A stretch of DNA of 11,681 nucleotides from Spirochaeta sp. (GCA_007117185.1 SKHA01000128.1:1-11681); one strand, 5' to 3'; shown: positions 1 to 6,640, counted from the stretch's first letter. Numbers and translations are program-made. The notes: generated by a model from the sequence alone, not told the origin.

Positions 1-1002
1 CCTGTCCTTGATAAATCGGTTTTCAAACTCTTCCCGGAACTCCACAAACCGCTCGCCGTACTTGTCACGCTGTGCCTCAATGGTGCGCTCAAGCTGTTCC
101 GGAGCCATAAAGTGATCAGGAGCTTCCTTCACGGCCATAACGATGGCATTCATGTCCAGCGCTTTCTCTTCCTGAAACCGCTTCTTCTCCTGAGCCTGCT
201 CCATCTGCGAGGAAATCAGCAGTTTGAGTGCTGAAGCAGCGTGGAAGAACATCGGGTCAACACCACCAGTGCGCAGTGCTTCCAGTTCCCGGGTATTCTC
301 CTGAATGGTTCCGGTGAGGGAGAGCCAGAATCCCGGCTCCTTGGCAGAGCAACCCTGCTTCAGGGCGAGGAGGCTGGTGTCCTGCATTTTGGCCAGCGCC
401 CCGAGGAGATTGGTGCTGCCAAGGTAATAACGGAGCTTCAGGATTGCCAGATTGATGAATGATTTCAGTTTCAGTGAGGACAGCAGAATATGGTCCTGCC
501 GCGACGTGGGAATTGCCAGCAGGACCGGTTCTTCGTCTGTTGCCGCCATGAACATTGCCAGACTGCCCGAATCTACTCGATGTACCACTTCCTCAGGGAT
601 AGGGCCAAAATCCTCAGCGATAGCCGACTCCAGTGGAAGTGGCGTGGTTATGGACTCCAGCATGTCCGTGAACAGTTCATCCACCAGGGCACAATAGAAC
701 CCGGCGGAACCCGGATCCGAGACGATCAGGGCATGACGGACCCGCTGCCCCTCGCTGATGCGGGTGCTCACCAGGCCGACACGTTCACGCCGCAGCTTCG
801 TCATAAGGCTGTTCAGATCTCCAGAGGACGCGGTCCCCGACGAAGCGATGCTCTTGACGAAGCGATCGTAGGGAATCTCCCGCTGCCACACCTGACAGAT
901 CTTGTGAAAGAGCTCACGTTCCGCCGGCGAGAAGTTTCCCAGTTGGGAGAGCAGTATCTCCCGTTGTTTCGTATCGAAGGAAACGAACTGCGGTTGGTTC
1001 AT
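1..1002 (-). CDS. Unrecognised, mostly helical protein (C-terminus cut by the window edge)
   Basis: An uninterrupted minus-strand reading frame of 334 codons runs from ATG at 1002-1000 off the left edge, so the C-terminus is missing. The protein begins MNQPQFVSF and has no signal peptide or membrane segment, which suggests a cytoplasmic location. Residues about 15-80 (including FSPAERELF and a later LMTKLRRERVGLV) could be a small helical or winged-helix-like domain, but this is a guess from the helix pattern. Residues about 180-334 are strongly helical and end in a charged, Glu/Lys/Arg-rich stretch (QEKKRFQEEKALDM, then EFREEFENRF) that may be a coiled coil. I recognise no catalytic motif or family. 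No clear Shine-Dalgarno precedes the ATG; a good -10/-35 pair sits just upstream at 1015-1043. The gene is divergent from the phosphoesterase at 1085. Plus-strand frames across this stretch are antisense shadows. Confidence 0.85.
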   Translation of the reverse strand, partial: MNQPQFVSFDTKQREILLSQLGNFSPAERELFHKICQVWQREIPYDRFVKSIASSGTASSGDLNSLMTKLRRERVGLVSTRISEGQRVRHALIVSDPGSAGFYCALVDELFTDMLESITTPLPLESAIAEDFGPIPEEVVHRVDSGSLAMFMAATDEEPVLLAIPTSRQDHILLSSLKLKSFINLAILKLRYYLGSTNLLGALAKMQDTSLLALKQGCSAKEPGFWLSLTGTIQENTRELEALRTGGVDPMFFHAASALKLLISSQMEQAQEKKRFQEEKALDMNAIVMAVKEAPDHFMAPEQLERTIEAQRDKYGERFVEFREEFENRFIKDR

Positions 1003-1014
1003 AGCCACAGGCTA

Positions 1015-1043
1015 AATATACAGGTTGGTGGGCACTGCGTCAG
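1015..1043 (-). promoter_or_regulatory. Sigma70-like promoter for the left-edge gene
   Basis: Read on the minus strand, CTGACG (1043-1038, 4/6 match to TTGACA) is followed after exactly 17 bp by TATATT (1020-1015, 5/6 match to TATAAT). The expected start of transcription is near 1008, which leaves only about 6 nt before the ATG at 1002. The leader would therefore be nearly absent, in agreement with the missing Shine-Dalgarno. This is a consensus match only. Confidence 0.5.
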
Positions 1044-1049
1044 CGGTCC

Positions 1050-1078
1050 TTGGAAAAAAAGCGCCATACTGCTACGAT
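1050..1078 (+). promoter_or_regulatory. Sigma70-like promoter for the metallophosphoesterase, with an A7 tract in its spacer
   Basis: TTGGAA (1050-1055, 4/6) is followed after 17 bp by TACGAT (1073-1078, 4/6). Transcription would start near 1085, on the GTG proposed as the start codon. A run of seven A residues (1054-1060) covers the end of the -35 box and the start of the spacer. The -35 box lies back to back with that of the divergent promoter, 6 bp away, so one regulator or local supercoiling could affect both genes. Weak consensus, good spacing. Confidence 0.45.
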
Positions 1079-1084
1079 TCTCAG

Positions 1085-2185
1085 GTGAACGAGGTATTTC
1101 CCGGTTACGAAGAACTTCTTCAGATCTACGAGAAGGCTGAGGTTCGCCCCATCGCTACCTCCGACAGGATCGTCATTTTCAGTGATCTGCACATGGGCAA
1201 CGGTTCCCGGAATGACGATTTTCGCCACAACGGGGAGCTGTTCATCTCGGTTCTGGACCGGTACTATCGCAAAAAGGGCTATCAGCTGATCCTCAACGGT
1301 GACGTTGAGGAGTTGCAGCGCTTTTCCTGGCGCAGCATCAGTCAGCGCTGGGGCGACGTGTACGAGGTTTTTTCCGCGATCCGTCGGGAAACGGCGATCA
1401 CCCGCATCGTGGGAAACCACGATCTTGAGCTCGCTGAGGGTGGGCCCTCGGTTGGCTTTCCCGTGCCCTCGGATCTGAGTCACTGGGAGGGCGGCGATAC
1501 CGCCCGGGTCCACGAGGCGCTGCGTCTCGCTCACAAAGAGGGGGAGATCTTCGTCTTTCACGGACATCAGACCTCGCGATGGTATCGTAAGCACAACAAT
1601 CTGGTACGGCTGCTGTTGCGCTATCTGGCCAACCCGCTGCACATCAAAAACGCCACTGTAGCTGCGGACAGCCGGAAGCAGTTCAAGATCGAGCGGCGGG
1701 CCTACGAGTTTGCCTCACGGAAAAAAATCATGGCCATTATCGGACATACCCACCGGCCGCTCTTCGAGTCGATGTCCAAAGCGGACTCGCTCCTCTTTGA
1801 GATCGAGTCACTCTGCCGGGCCTACCCGGACAGTACCGTTCCCGGGGAGATCGAGGAGAAGGTTGCCATGTTGAAGGAAAAGCTTGTGGAGGTGCGACAG
1901 CAGGAGCTGGAGCAGCAGTTTTCCTCAAGCCTTTATCGGGAACACCTGATCGTGCCCAGCCTCTTCAATTCCGGTTGCGCTCTGGGCCGGCGGGGGATGA
2001 CCTGCCTGGAGATCGAACGGGACCGGATGTCCCTGATCTACTGGTTCGATGGGTCCAAGTCGGACAGCAAGCGGCAGTTTCGCGCGTACCCACCGGAAGA
2101 GATGATCCCTCCCCATTACCATCGAGCGGTAATCCGCAGCGATTCCCTGCAATACATCTTCAGCAGGATTCGCCTGCTGGCGTAG
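1085..2185 (+). CDS. Calcineurin-like metallophosphoesterase with helical insert
   Basis: A 366-residue protein predicted to hydrolyse phosphoester bonds with a two-metal centre in the cytoplasm; the substrate is unknown. Family metal and catalytic motifs occur in order: SDLHMGN (D34, H36), NGDVEE (D73), GNHD (110-113), HGH (159-161) and GHTHRP (220-225). The spacing resembles LpxH-like and other stand-alone phosphoesterases, but the substrate should not be assumed. After GHTHRP the chain carries about 80 mostly helical, Glu/Lys/Gln-rich residues before the usual closing strand around FNSGCALG, so the family fold has an insertion there. I chose GTG at 1085 because a promoter-like pair ends just before it. 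An in-frame TTG at 1025 would add 20 residues without resemblance to the family and would place the promoter inside the gene. No Shine-Dalgarno precedes either start. The gene ends with TAG, 6 bp from the stop of the convergent phosphatase. Confidence 0.88.
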   Translation: MNEVFPGYEELLQIYEKAEVRPIATSDRIVIFSDLHMGNGSRNDDFRHNGELFISVLDRYYRKKGYQLILNGDVEELQRFSWRSISQRWGDVYEVFSAIRRETAITRIVGNHDLELAEGGPSVGFPVPSDLSHWEGGDTARVHEALRLAHKEGEIFVFHGHQTSRWYRKHNNLVRLLLRYLANPLHIKNATVAADSRKQFKIERRAYEFASRKKIMAIIGHTHRPLFESMSKADSLLFEIESLCRAYPDSTVPGEIEEKVAMLKEKLVEVRQQELEQQFSSSLYREHLIVPSLFNSGCALGRRGMTCLEIERDRMSLIYWFDGSKSDSKRQFRAYPPEEMIPPHYHRAVIRSDSLQYIFSRIRLLA

Positions 2186-2191
2186 CCTCGT

Positions 2192-2980
2192 TTACACGCC
2201 CACCTCGGGGCGGGAGCTGGGAACGGTGAGAAGGGTCCTCTCCGGCCACAGAAACGCCGTGAGGGTGTAGCCGAAACAGCATCCCGTATCGATCTGTGCA
2301 CTTGTGGGGGTGACCCTCGGGACAAGGCGCACGGTGTGTCCGCTGACGTGAAAACCCCCCGGCGGATCCCGGGGGGGATCACGATTCCACAGCAGTGACT
2401 CCCGGGAGGGATCGGAGATGGACCAGGGAGCGTCCGCCCTGGCCAGCGCTTCCTGCACCGCAGTGGCGTCGGCCTGCGCGTGGGTAACGGTAAGCTCTCC
2501 GTTGCTCCACACCAGGGGGGCGGTGGCCAGCAGGCGGATATCTTCCGGCGGAACATGCCACGTCGCCGGCTTCCATGGGTCTCCTCCATAGCTGATGACT
2601 GTAGAAATCCCTCCCTGCCGCATCCAGTGGGTAAGCATTCTCTTCGGATCGGACCGCAGGAAGCGCACCAGATCTTCCATTGGCTCGGGATCGATGTCAG
2701 CGTTGCGTATCAGATCGGGGCGATAAAGCAACAGCGCCTGAAGAAGCATCTCATCGTGGTTTCCCAGAACCAGCGAGAGGACCGAGTTTTCGTGAAGGTG
2801 GACCGCCAGCCTCACCACCTGTGCCGCCGCAGGCCCGCGATCAACCAGATCGCCAACCATAACCAGGTGGTACTCCCAATCGTTTTCCTGAGCGTGAAGA
2901 TTCACCGCTTCCAGCAGATTCTCCAGCTCCTGCAGGCATCCGTGAACGTCGCCGATGACTGCCAATCCCCGCTGTTTCAT
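2192..2980 (-). CDS. PPP-family metallophosphatase (ApaH / bacterial Ser/Thr phosphatase type)
   Basis: A 262-residue cytoplasmic enzyme. The PPP signature is complete: GDVHG (10-14), GDLVDRG (43-49), GNHDE (73-77), a metal histidine in THAQA (H167), SGHT (213-216) and the closing IDTGCCFG (230-237). The LWNRDP segment (197-202) matches the LW-x-R segment seen in the ApaH/PrpE group. Family members hydrolyse diadenosine tetraphosphate and related cap-like nucleotides, or dephosphorylate proteins; the sequence alone does not decide between these. Length is close to ApaH (about 280) and PrpE (about 245). Start is ATG at 2980-2978, just before the GDVHG strand, with only a weak GAGAT upstream. 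It converges on one phosphoesterase gene and diverges from the aminopeptidase gene 48 bp away. An unusual GC-rich hairpin lies inside the gene at 2351-2376. Confidence 0.9.
   Translation of the reverse strand: MKQRGLAVIGDVHGCLQELENLLEAVNLHAQENDWEYHLVMVGDLVDRGPAAAQVVRLAVHLHENSVLSLVLGNHDEMLLQALLLYRPDLIRNADIDPEPMEDLVRFLRSDPKRMLTHWMRQGGISTVISYGGDPWKPATWHVPPEDIRLLATAPLVWSNGELTVTHAQADATAVQEALARADAPWSISDPSRESLLWNRDPPRDPPGGFHVSGHTVRLVPRVTPTSAQIDTGCCFGYTLTAFLWPERTLLTVPSSRPEVGV
2351..2376 (-). other. Terminator-like hairpin plus T4 inside the phosphatase gene
   Basis: On the minus strand CCCCCCGG pairs with CCGGGGGG across a 6-nt loop (2376 to 2355), an 8-bp all-GC stem followed directly by TTTT (2354-2351). 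The shape is that of an intrinsic terminator with a short U tract. It lies in sense orientation within the phosphatase reading frame, where it encodes Arg-Asp-Pro-Pro-Gly-Gly, and comes before the codons for the essential SGHT motif. It may be a chance product of Pro/Gly codons. Confidence 0.3.
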
Positions 2981-3028
2981 ACTGATCTCAATCTATACCG
3001 TTGTAGTGGTGCCATGATACGATGCCCC
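2981..3028. promoter_or_regulatory. 48-bp divergent intergenic region with -10-like boxes
   Basis: On the plus strand TACGAT (3018-3023) ends 5 nt before the proposed ATG of the aminopeptidase (3029), the same hexamer and nearly the same spacing as before the GTG at 1085. On the minus strand TATAGA (2997-2992) ends 11 nt before the phosphatase ATG (2980). I find no convincing -35 box for either, and no Shine-Dalgarno for the aminopeptidase. The region is so short that the two promoters must overlap. Confidence 0.35.
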
Positions 3029-4258
3029 ATGAATAATACGTGGTATCTGAACCGCTTTGCTACCGTAGCTCTGGGGGCGCTGAACCTCCAGGATGGTCAG
3101 AACCTGGCTATCAAGGTCGAGCCGGAAAACCTTGATGCGGCGCTGGCGGTGGCAACGATGGCATATCGCCGGGGGGCCCGATACGTGGAGCTGTGGCCTG
3201 AGTCCTCCCGGCTGGAACGGTGTCGCATTGACAACAGCGATGGCGCCCACCTCGAATACGTACCGTCGCACCGGCAGGCGCGAAACCAGGAGTTCCTTGA
3301 GGGAAAGTGGGCGCTGCTCTCAATCAAGTCTCCTGTTGATCCCGCTGTGATGGAGGGGGCCAGCGCGTCCAGAGCCGGTGTTGTCGCCAGAGCGATGAGC
3401 ATCGCCGATCAGCAGCTTCGTCGCGGTCTGAGCAACGATGAGACCCAATGGGTAGTGATGGCTGTGCCCTCACCGAAATGGGCTGCACAAGTGATGGCCA
3501 TGGAGGATGAGCAGCAGGCTCTGGCGGCAATGTGGGAGGCGATGGTGCCGATTCTGCGGCTGGATCGGGACGACCCGGTGTCGTTCTGGCAGGAACACGG
3601 GCTGGTCCTGGACGCTCGGGCGGGCGATCTGACCCGGCGTCGTATCCGTACCCTGCATTTTACCGGTTCCGGGACGGATCTGAAGATTCACCTTCACGAC
3701 AAGGCGATCTGGAAAGGTGGCGGCGCCTGGACGCAGGGCGGACTTCGGTTTGCTCCCAATGTCCCCACTGAAGAGGTGTTCACCACCCCGGACTGCCGGA
3801 AGACCTCCGGACGGGTTCAGTTTTCCCGGCCGGTGCGGGTATTCGGGCAGCTGGTCAGCGGCGGCTGGATGGAATTCAAGGACGGCGCAGTGGTGGATTT
3901 CGGAGCTCAGGAGGGACAGGATGTTCTGGGAGCGTTTCTTGACGTTGACCCCGGCAGCCGGTTTGTTGGCGAGATCGCCCTGGTAGACTGCAGTTCGCCG
4001 ATCTTCCAGTCAGGGTTGCTCTTTCACAATATTCTCCTGGATGAGAACGCGGCGTGCCACTTTGCCCTCGGCTTTGCGTATCCCACCTGCGTTGAGGGTG
4101 GTGCCAGAATGAATGACGACGAGCTCGACGCAGTGGGAGCAAATCGCAGCCGCCAGCACCTTGACTTTATGATCGGCAACGAGACGATGTCCATCACCGC
4201 TGAAACGGCGGACGGAACAACCTTTTCGGTGATGGAGAACGGGCGTTTTACCTTGTGA
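3029..4258 (+). CDS. M29-family metallo-aminopeptidase (AmpS/aminopeptidase T type)
   Basis: A 409-residue cytoplasmic enzyme predicted to remove N-terminal residues from peptides with a two-metal centre. The C-terminal half carries the family's ligand set in order: E249 in EEVFTTPD, E315 in GSRFVGEIALVD, H344 in ACHFALG with Y351 seven residues later, and H377/D379 in HLDFMIG. This Glu-Glu-His-(Tyr)-His-Asp pattern and the length near 410 are characteristic of peptidase family M29. The N-terminal half contains the usual 'GQNLAIKVEPENLDAALAVA' region. ATG at 3029 gives the family length; an in-frame ATG at 3014 would add five residues (MIRCP), and the frame open back to 2480 is antisense to the phosphatase and not part of the gene. 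No Shine-Dalgarno is visible. The stop overlaps the next gene's start (GTGA at 4255-4258), so the two are co-transcribed and coupled. Confidence 0.92.
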   Translation: MNNTWYLNRFATVALGALNLQDGQNLAIKVEPENLDAALAVATMAYRRGARYVELWPESSRLERCRIDNSDGAHLEYVPSHRQARNQEFLEGKWALLSIKSPVDPAVMEGASASRAGVVARAMSIADQQLRRGLSNDETQWVVMAVPSPKWAAQVMAMEDEQQALAAMWEAMVPILRLDRDDPVSFWQEHGLVLDARAGDLTRRRIRTLHFTGSGTDLKIHLHDKAIWKGGGAWTQGGLRFAPNVPTEEVFTTPDCRKTSGRVQFSRPVRVFGQLVSGGWMEFKDGAVVDFGAQEGQDVLGAFLDVDPGSRFVGEIALVDCSSPIFQSGLLFHNILLDENAACHFALGFAYPTCVEGGARMNDDELDAVGANRSRQHLDFMIGNETMSITAETADGTTFSVMENGRFTL

Positions 4259-5256
4259 GCAGCATTGTAGACGCCGGGATCATCGGCACCGGGCGAATCG
4301 CCTCCATTCTGGAAGATGATCCGCGTCGGGAGAAGCCGGCAACTCACGCAGGAGCGCTTGTGGCTACCGGGCGATGTCGGCTGGTTGGCGGGTGCGACAA
4401 CGATCCGGAGCGACGCCGGTTGTTTTCCCAACGCTGGGGAGTGCCCGCCTTCGCCGACGCCCGACAGATGCTGCGGGTAACCCGGCCGCGAATTGTTGTT
4501 GTGGCCACCCACCCGGACAGCCATTATCGCTACGTCTCCCTGGCTGCCGAGGAAGGCGTTTCGGTGGTTGTCTGTGAGAAGCCCCTGGCTGACACGCTGG
4601 GATCAGCCCGTCGGATCCTCCACCTTGAGCGCAGCGGTGCGGTGCGCATCGTGGTCAACCACGAGCGGCGTTTCTCCCGGGACTATCAGCTGGTTCGGGA
4701 CGCGGTGGTCTCCGGGACGATGGGTACGTTGCTGGGGATGACCGGGACCCTCTATTTTGGAGGTGACCAGCGTCTGGACCGGGTGTTTCTCCACGATGGC
4801 ACCCATCTGGTTGATGCGATTCATTTTCTGGCAGGTGAGCATCTGGTACTTCGTCGCAGATCTGGTTCGCTCAAACGAACCGCCGGCACGGTCATCCTGG
4901 AGGGGGTGCTCCCTGGTGCGGCGGTTCCCGTCACCATGGAGGTGGGGGCAGGGCGGCGATATCTGCATCTGGCAATCCGTCTCAGTTTCAGCGAAGGTGA
5001 GATCGAGGTGGGAAACGGGATATTTCGCTGGCGACGGGCCGTTGAGAGCCCCTATTATTCAGGGTTTCGTTCCCTTCAAGACTGTCGCCGTACTGTCCCG
5101 GTACCGACGGGGTACTTCCGCAACATGATGGAAGAAGCTCTGCGCCTTGTGGACGACGAAGATGCCCTGTCCCGGTCCACTGCGGGGGATGGCTACGCCG
5201 CGTTGGCGGTGATCCGTCGTGCTGTTGGTGTTACTCTGCCCCTGTTTCGTCGGTAA
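4255..5256 (+). CDS. Gfo/Idh/MocA-family NAD(P)-dependent oxidoreductase
   Basis: A 333-residue predicted dehydrogenase. The N-terminal Rossmann domain (about 1-125) opens with GIIGTGRIA (8-16), the GxGxxA dinucleotide-binding loop, and ends with CEKP (107-110), the conserved EKP whose lysine takes part in catalysis in this family. The C-terminal alpha/beta domain carries HDGTHLVDAIHF (180-191), matching the G-x-H-x-x-D motif with H184 and D187. Family members act on sugars, inositols, aminosugars or related cyclic polyols; the substrate cannot be read here. The GTG start overlaps the aminopeptidase stop, and the nearest GGAG (4234-4237) is too distant, so reinitiation after the upstream gene is likely. 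Pairing with a peptidase is not one I recognise as standard. Its last 26 bp overlap the 3' end of the convergent barrel gene. Confidence 0.9.
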   Translation: MSSIVDAGIIGTGRIASILEDDPRREKPATHAGALVATGRCRLVGGCDNDPERRRLFSQRWGVPAFADARQMLRVTRPRIVVVATHPDSHYRYVSLAAEEGVSVVVCEKPLADTLGSARRILHLERSGAVRIVVNHERRFSRDYQLVRDAVVSGTMGTLLGMTGTLYFGGDQRLDRVFLHDGTHLVDAIHFLAGEHLVLRRRSGSLKRTAGTVILEGVLPGAAVPVTMEVGAGRRYLHLAIRLSFSEGEIEVGNGIFRWRRAVESPYYSGFRSLQDCRRTVPVPTGYFRNMMEEALRLVDDEDALSRSTAGDGYAALAVIRRAVGVTLPLFRR

Positions 5257-6532
5257 ACCCGGCGTCGTCGATGTCTTCCTGCGTTCCCAGTTGAATCGAT
5301 TCCATCTGTTGCTGAAGTTCGAGCATTCGTGCCGCCATGGTCAACGTCTCCGAGGCGGGTTGAAAGGTGGGGTCTAAGGCCAGGACACGGCGGGTCAGGT
5401 CAATGGTGGACTCAAGGTCACCGGTGGCAAACGCCTGCAGCGCGTCAAGGTAGTAACTGCGGAGCAGGTCCTGCCGCTCGCCCCGGCCCTGGTCTCCCAG
5501 GCGGAAACCGGCGTGGACGCTGAAGCGGTCGAAGGCGTTCAGCTGGGTGGTAAGAGCACGGGTGTAGTTGACGGTGATGGACATCCTGTCCAGGTCCACG
5601 CTGCCACCAAGGGTGAGGCGGGGGTTCCCCCCCCGTTGCAGAAATCCCGATCGGAGGACAAAAAATTCCGTGACAGTCAGGGCCATTCCCACCGCGTAGC
5701 CCGGTGCCGGAGCGGGGGTTTCTCCGTCCAGACTGACCGGTACGTTCAGATCCGCCGCCAGCAGCAGCGGTCGCAGGGGATTCCAGGCCAGGCCGGTTGA
5801 CCAGACCGTCGGCAGCGGCTCGTCCAGCGCCGGGGGGCCGGCGTTTCGCAGGGTCGAGCCGAGAGCGAAGTTCGGCTCCCGGGATGAGTAGAACTTGAGG
5901 AAGTGAAAACGGGTGAGAACCCCCGCATCGGCCATGATCGCCGCCGCGGATTGCCCTGGCGCCACCACCTCGGCGATGTTCCGATACGCTCCCTTGACGT
6001 TCAACCCCAGCGAGAGGCCGCTGTAGTAGAACGAGTTGAAGAAGTTGTAAGCAACGTTGAGTGCCGCAACTGATTCGCTGTAACGACTGGTTGAGGTCTG
6101 CACGCCGAAATCATCGTAACCGGTGAAGGGCACGTGGATGTGCTTGACGGCCATCCCGAATCCGAGATTCTCCCTGCGGGAGGTGAAGGCAAGCCCTTCC
6201 ATACTGGTGTCGGCGATGAGGTTGGTGTGGTACAGCGCCACTTCCGTCTGAGAGAGGGACGCGCTGGCGGCGGGGTTGGACTCAAAAAAGGAGAGGTCCC
6301 GGCCAACGGCGGTGTACGCGGTGCCCATCCCCTCGTACTCGCCGCCCATGGGAATCAGGAGTGAGGGAAAGCTTGTGAGGCCGGTGTTGGCGGTGTTCTC
6401 AGGTGTCAGGGCCTCGTTGATTCCGCCGTACCAGTCGCTGAACTCACTCTCACTGCTTCCGGCGGCCCAGATGGACAGGGGAAACGCGGCGATGAGAAGG
6501 ACAACTGTCAGTACCCGGTAATCATGCATCAT
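5231..6532 (-). CDS. FadL/UPF0164-like outer-membrane barrel with C-terminal TPR-like tail
   Basis: A 433-residue exported protein. Residues about 7-24 are a hydrophobic signal peptide (VLTVVLLIAAF, ending IWAAG). The N-terminal region has the family pattern of a GTAYTAV segment followed by ESNPAA (84-89), the Asn-Pro-Ala element seen near the N-terminus of FadL-like proteins. It is followed by alternating amphipathic strands to about 345, typical of a beta-barrel, as in the spirochaetal UPF0164 group. From about 355 the chain becomes helical and contains one TPR-like unit (AFATGDLESTIDLTRRVLAL), then a Gln/Glu-rich helix and acidic tail, presumably periplasmic. The role is probably passage of hydrophobic compounds or a scaffold in the outer membrane. 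The protein has no cysteine. Start ATG at 6532 has GAGAG five nt upstream; ATG at 6529 and TTG at 6544 (GGAG four nt upstream) are alternatives. A G8 tract interrupts the frame near residue 300. Confidence 0.82.
   Translation of the reverse strand: MMHDYRVLTVVLLIAAFPLSIWAAGSSESEFSDWYGGINEALTPENTANTGLTSFPSLLIPMGGEYEGMGTAYTAVGRDLSFFESNPAASASLSQTEVALYHTNLIADTSMEGLAFTSRRENLGFGMAVKHIHVPFTGYDDFGVQTSTSRYSESVAALNVAYNFFNSFYYSGLSLGLNVKGAYRNIAEVVAPGQSAAAIMADAGVLTRFHFLKFYSSREPNFALGSTLRNAGPPALDEPLPTVWSTGLAWNPLRPLLLAADLNVPVSLDGETPAPAPGYAVGMALTVTEFFVLRSGFLQRGGNPRLTLGGSVDLDRMSITVNYTRALTTQLNAFDRFSVHAGFRLGDQGRGERQDLLRSYYLDALQAFATGDLESTIDLTRRVLALDPTFQPASETLTMAARMLELQQQMESIQLGTQEDIDDAGFTDETGAE
5627..5634 (-). 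repeat. In-frame G8 homopolymer in the barrel gene
   Basis: The plus strand reads eight C residues, hence eight G on the coding strand, within codons CGG GGG GGG (Arg-Gly-Gly, residues about 300-302). Five G residues lie 2 nt away on the plus strand (5620-5624), so the tract can also fold on itself. A one-base slip would remove the last barrel strands and the TPR tail. Confidence 0.6.
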
Positions 6533-6640
6533 TCCTGCTCTCAATGTACTCCGCTTACGCCGATTATTCTATATATGGCCGTGTTTTGCTTCCGTAGAAG
6601 AGATGCCCTCTCCCGTGATAGACTGAGAGGCAAGTAAGGT
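6533..6640. promoter_or_regulatory. Divergent intergenic region between the barrel gene and the TPR/propeller unit
   Basis: This 108-bp gap holds an AT-rich core (about 6561-6577). On the minus strand TAGAAT (6571-6566, 5/6 match to TATAAT) would give a leader of roughly 27 nt before the barrel ATG, with GAGAG as ribosome binding site; I see no good -35. On the plus strand TAGACT (6619-6624) is a weak -10 candidate, followed by GAGAGG (6625-6630) and AAGG (6636-6639) as ribosome binding sites for the two possible TPR gene starts. No terminator and no clear operator palindrome is visible. Confidence 0.35.

Noticed and set aside
490..1140. Plus-strand frame of 216 residues
   Set aside because: It lies antisense to the left-edge gene and runs through its promoter region; the minus frame is longer, open to the edge and more protein-like.
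2161..2179. CAGCAGG/CCTGCTG hairpin as terminator of the phosphoesterase gene
   Set aside because: A 7-bp stem lies inside the last codons and is followed by a mixed sequence with only three T residues, so it does not make a convincing terminator.
2480..3013. Plus-strand frame open upstream of the aminopeptidase, suggesting a 592-residue fusion
   Set aside because: It is antisense to the phosphatase with all PPP motifs, its translation shows no protein-like pattern, and M29 enzymes are about 410 residues, matching a start at 3029.
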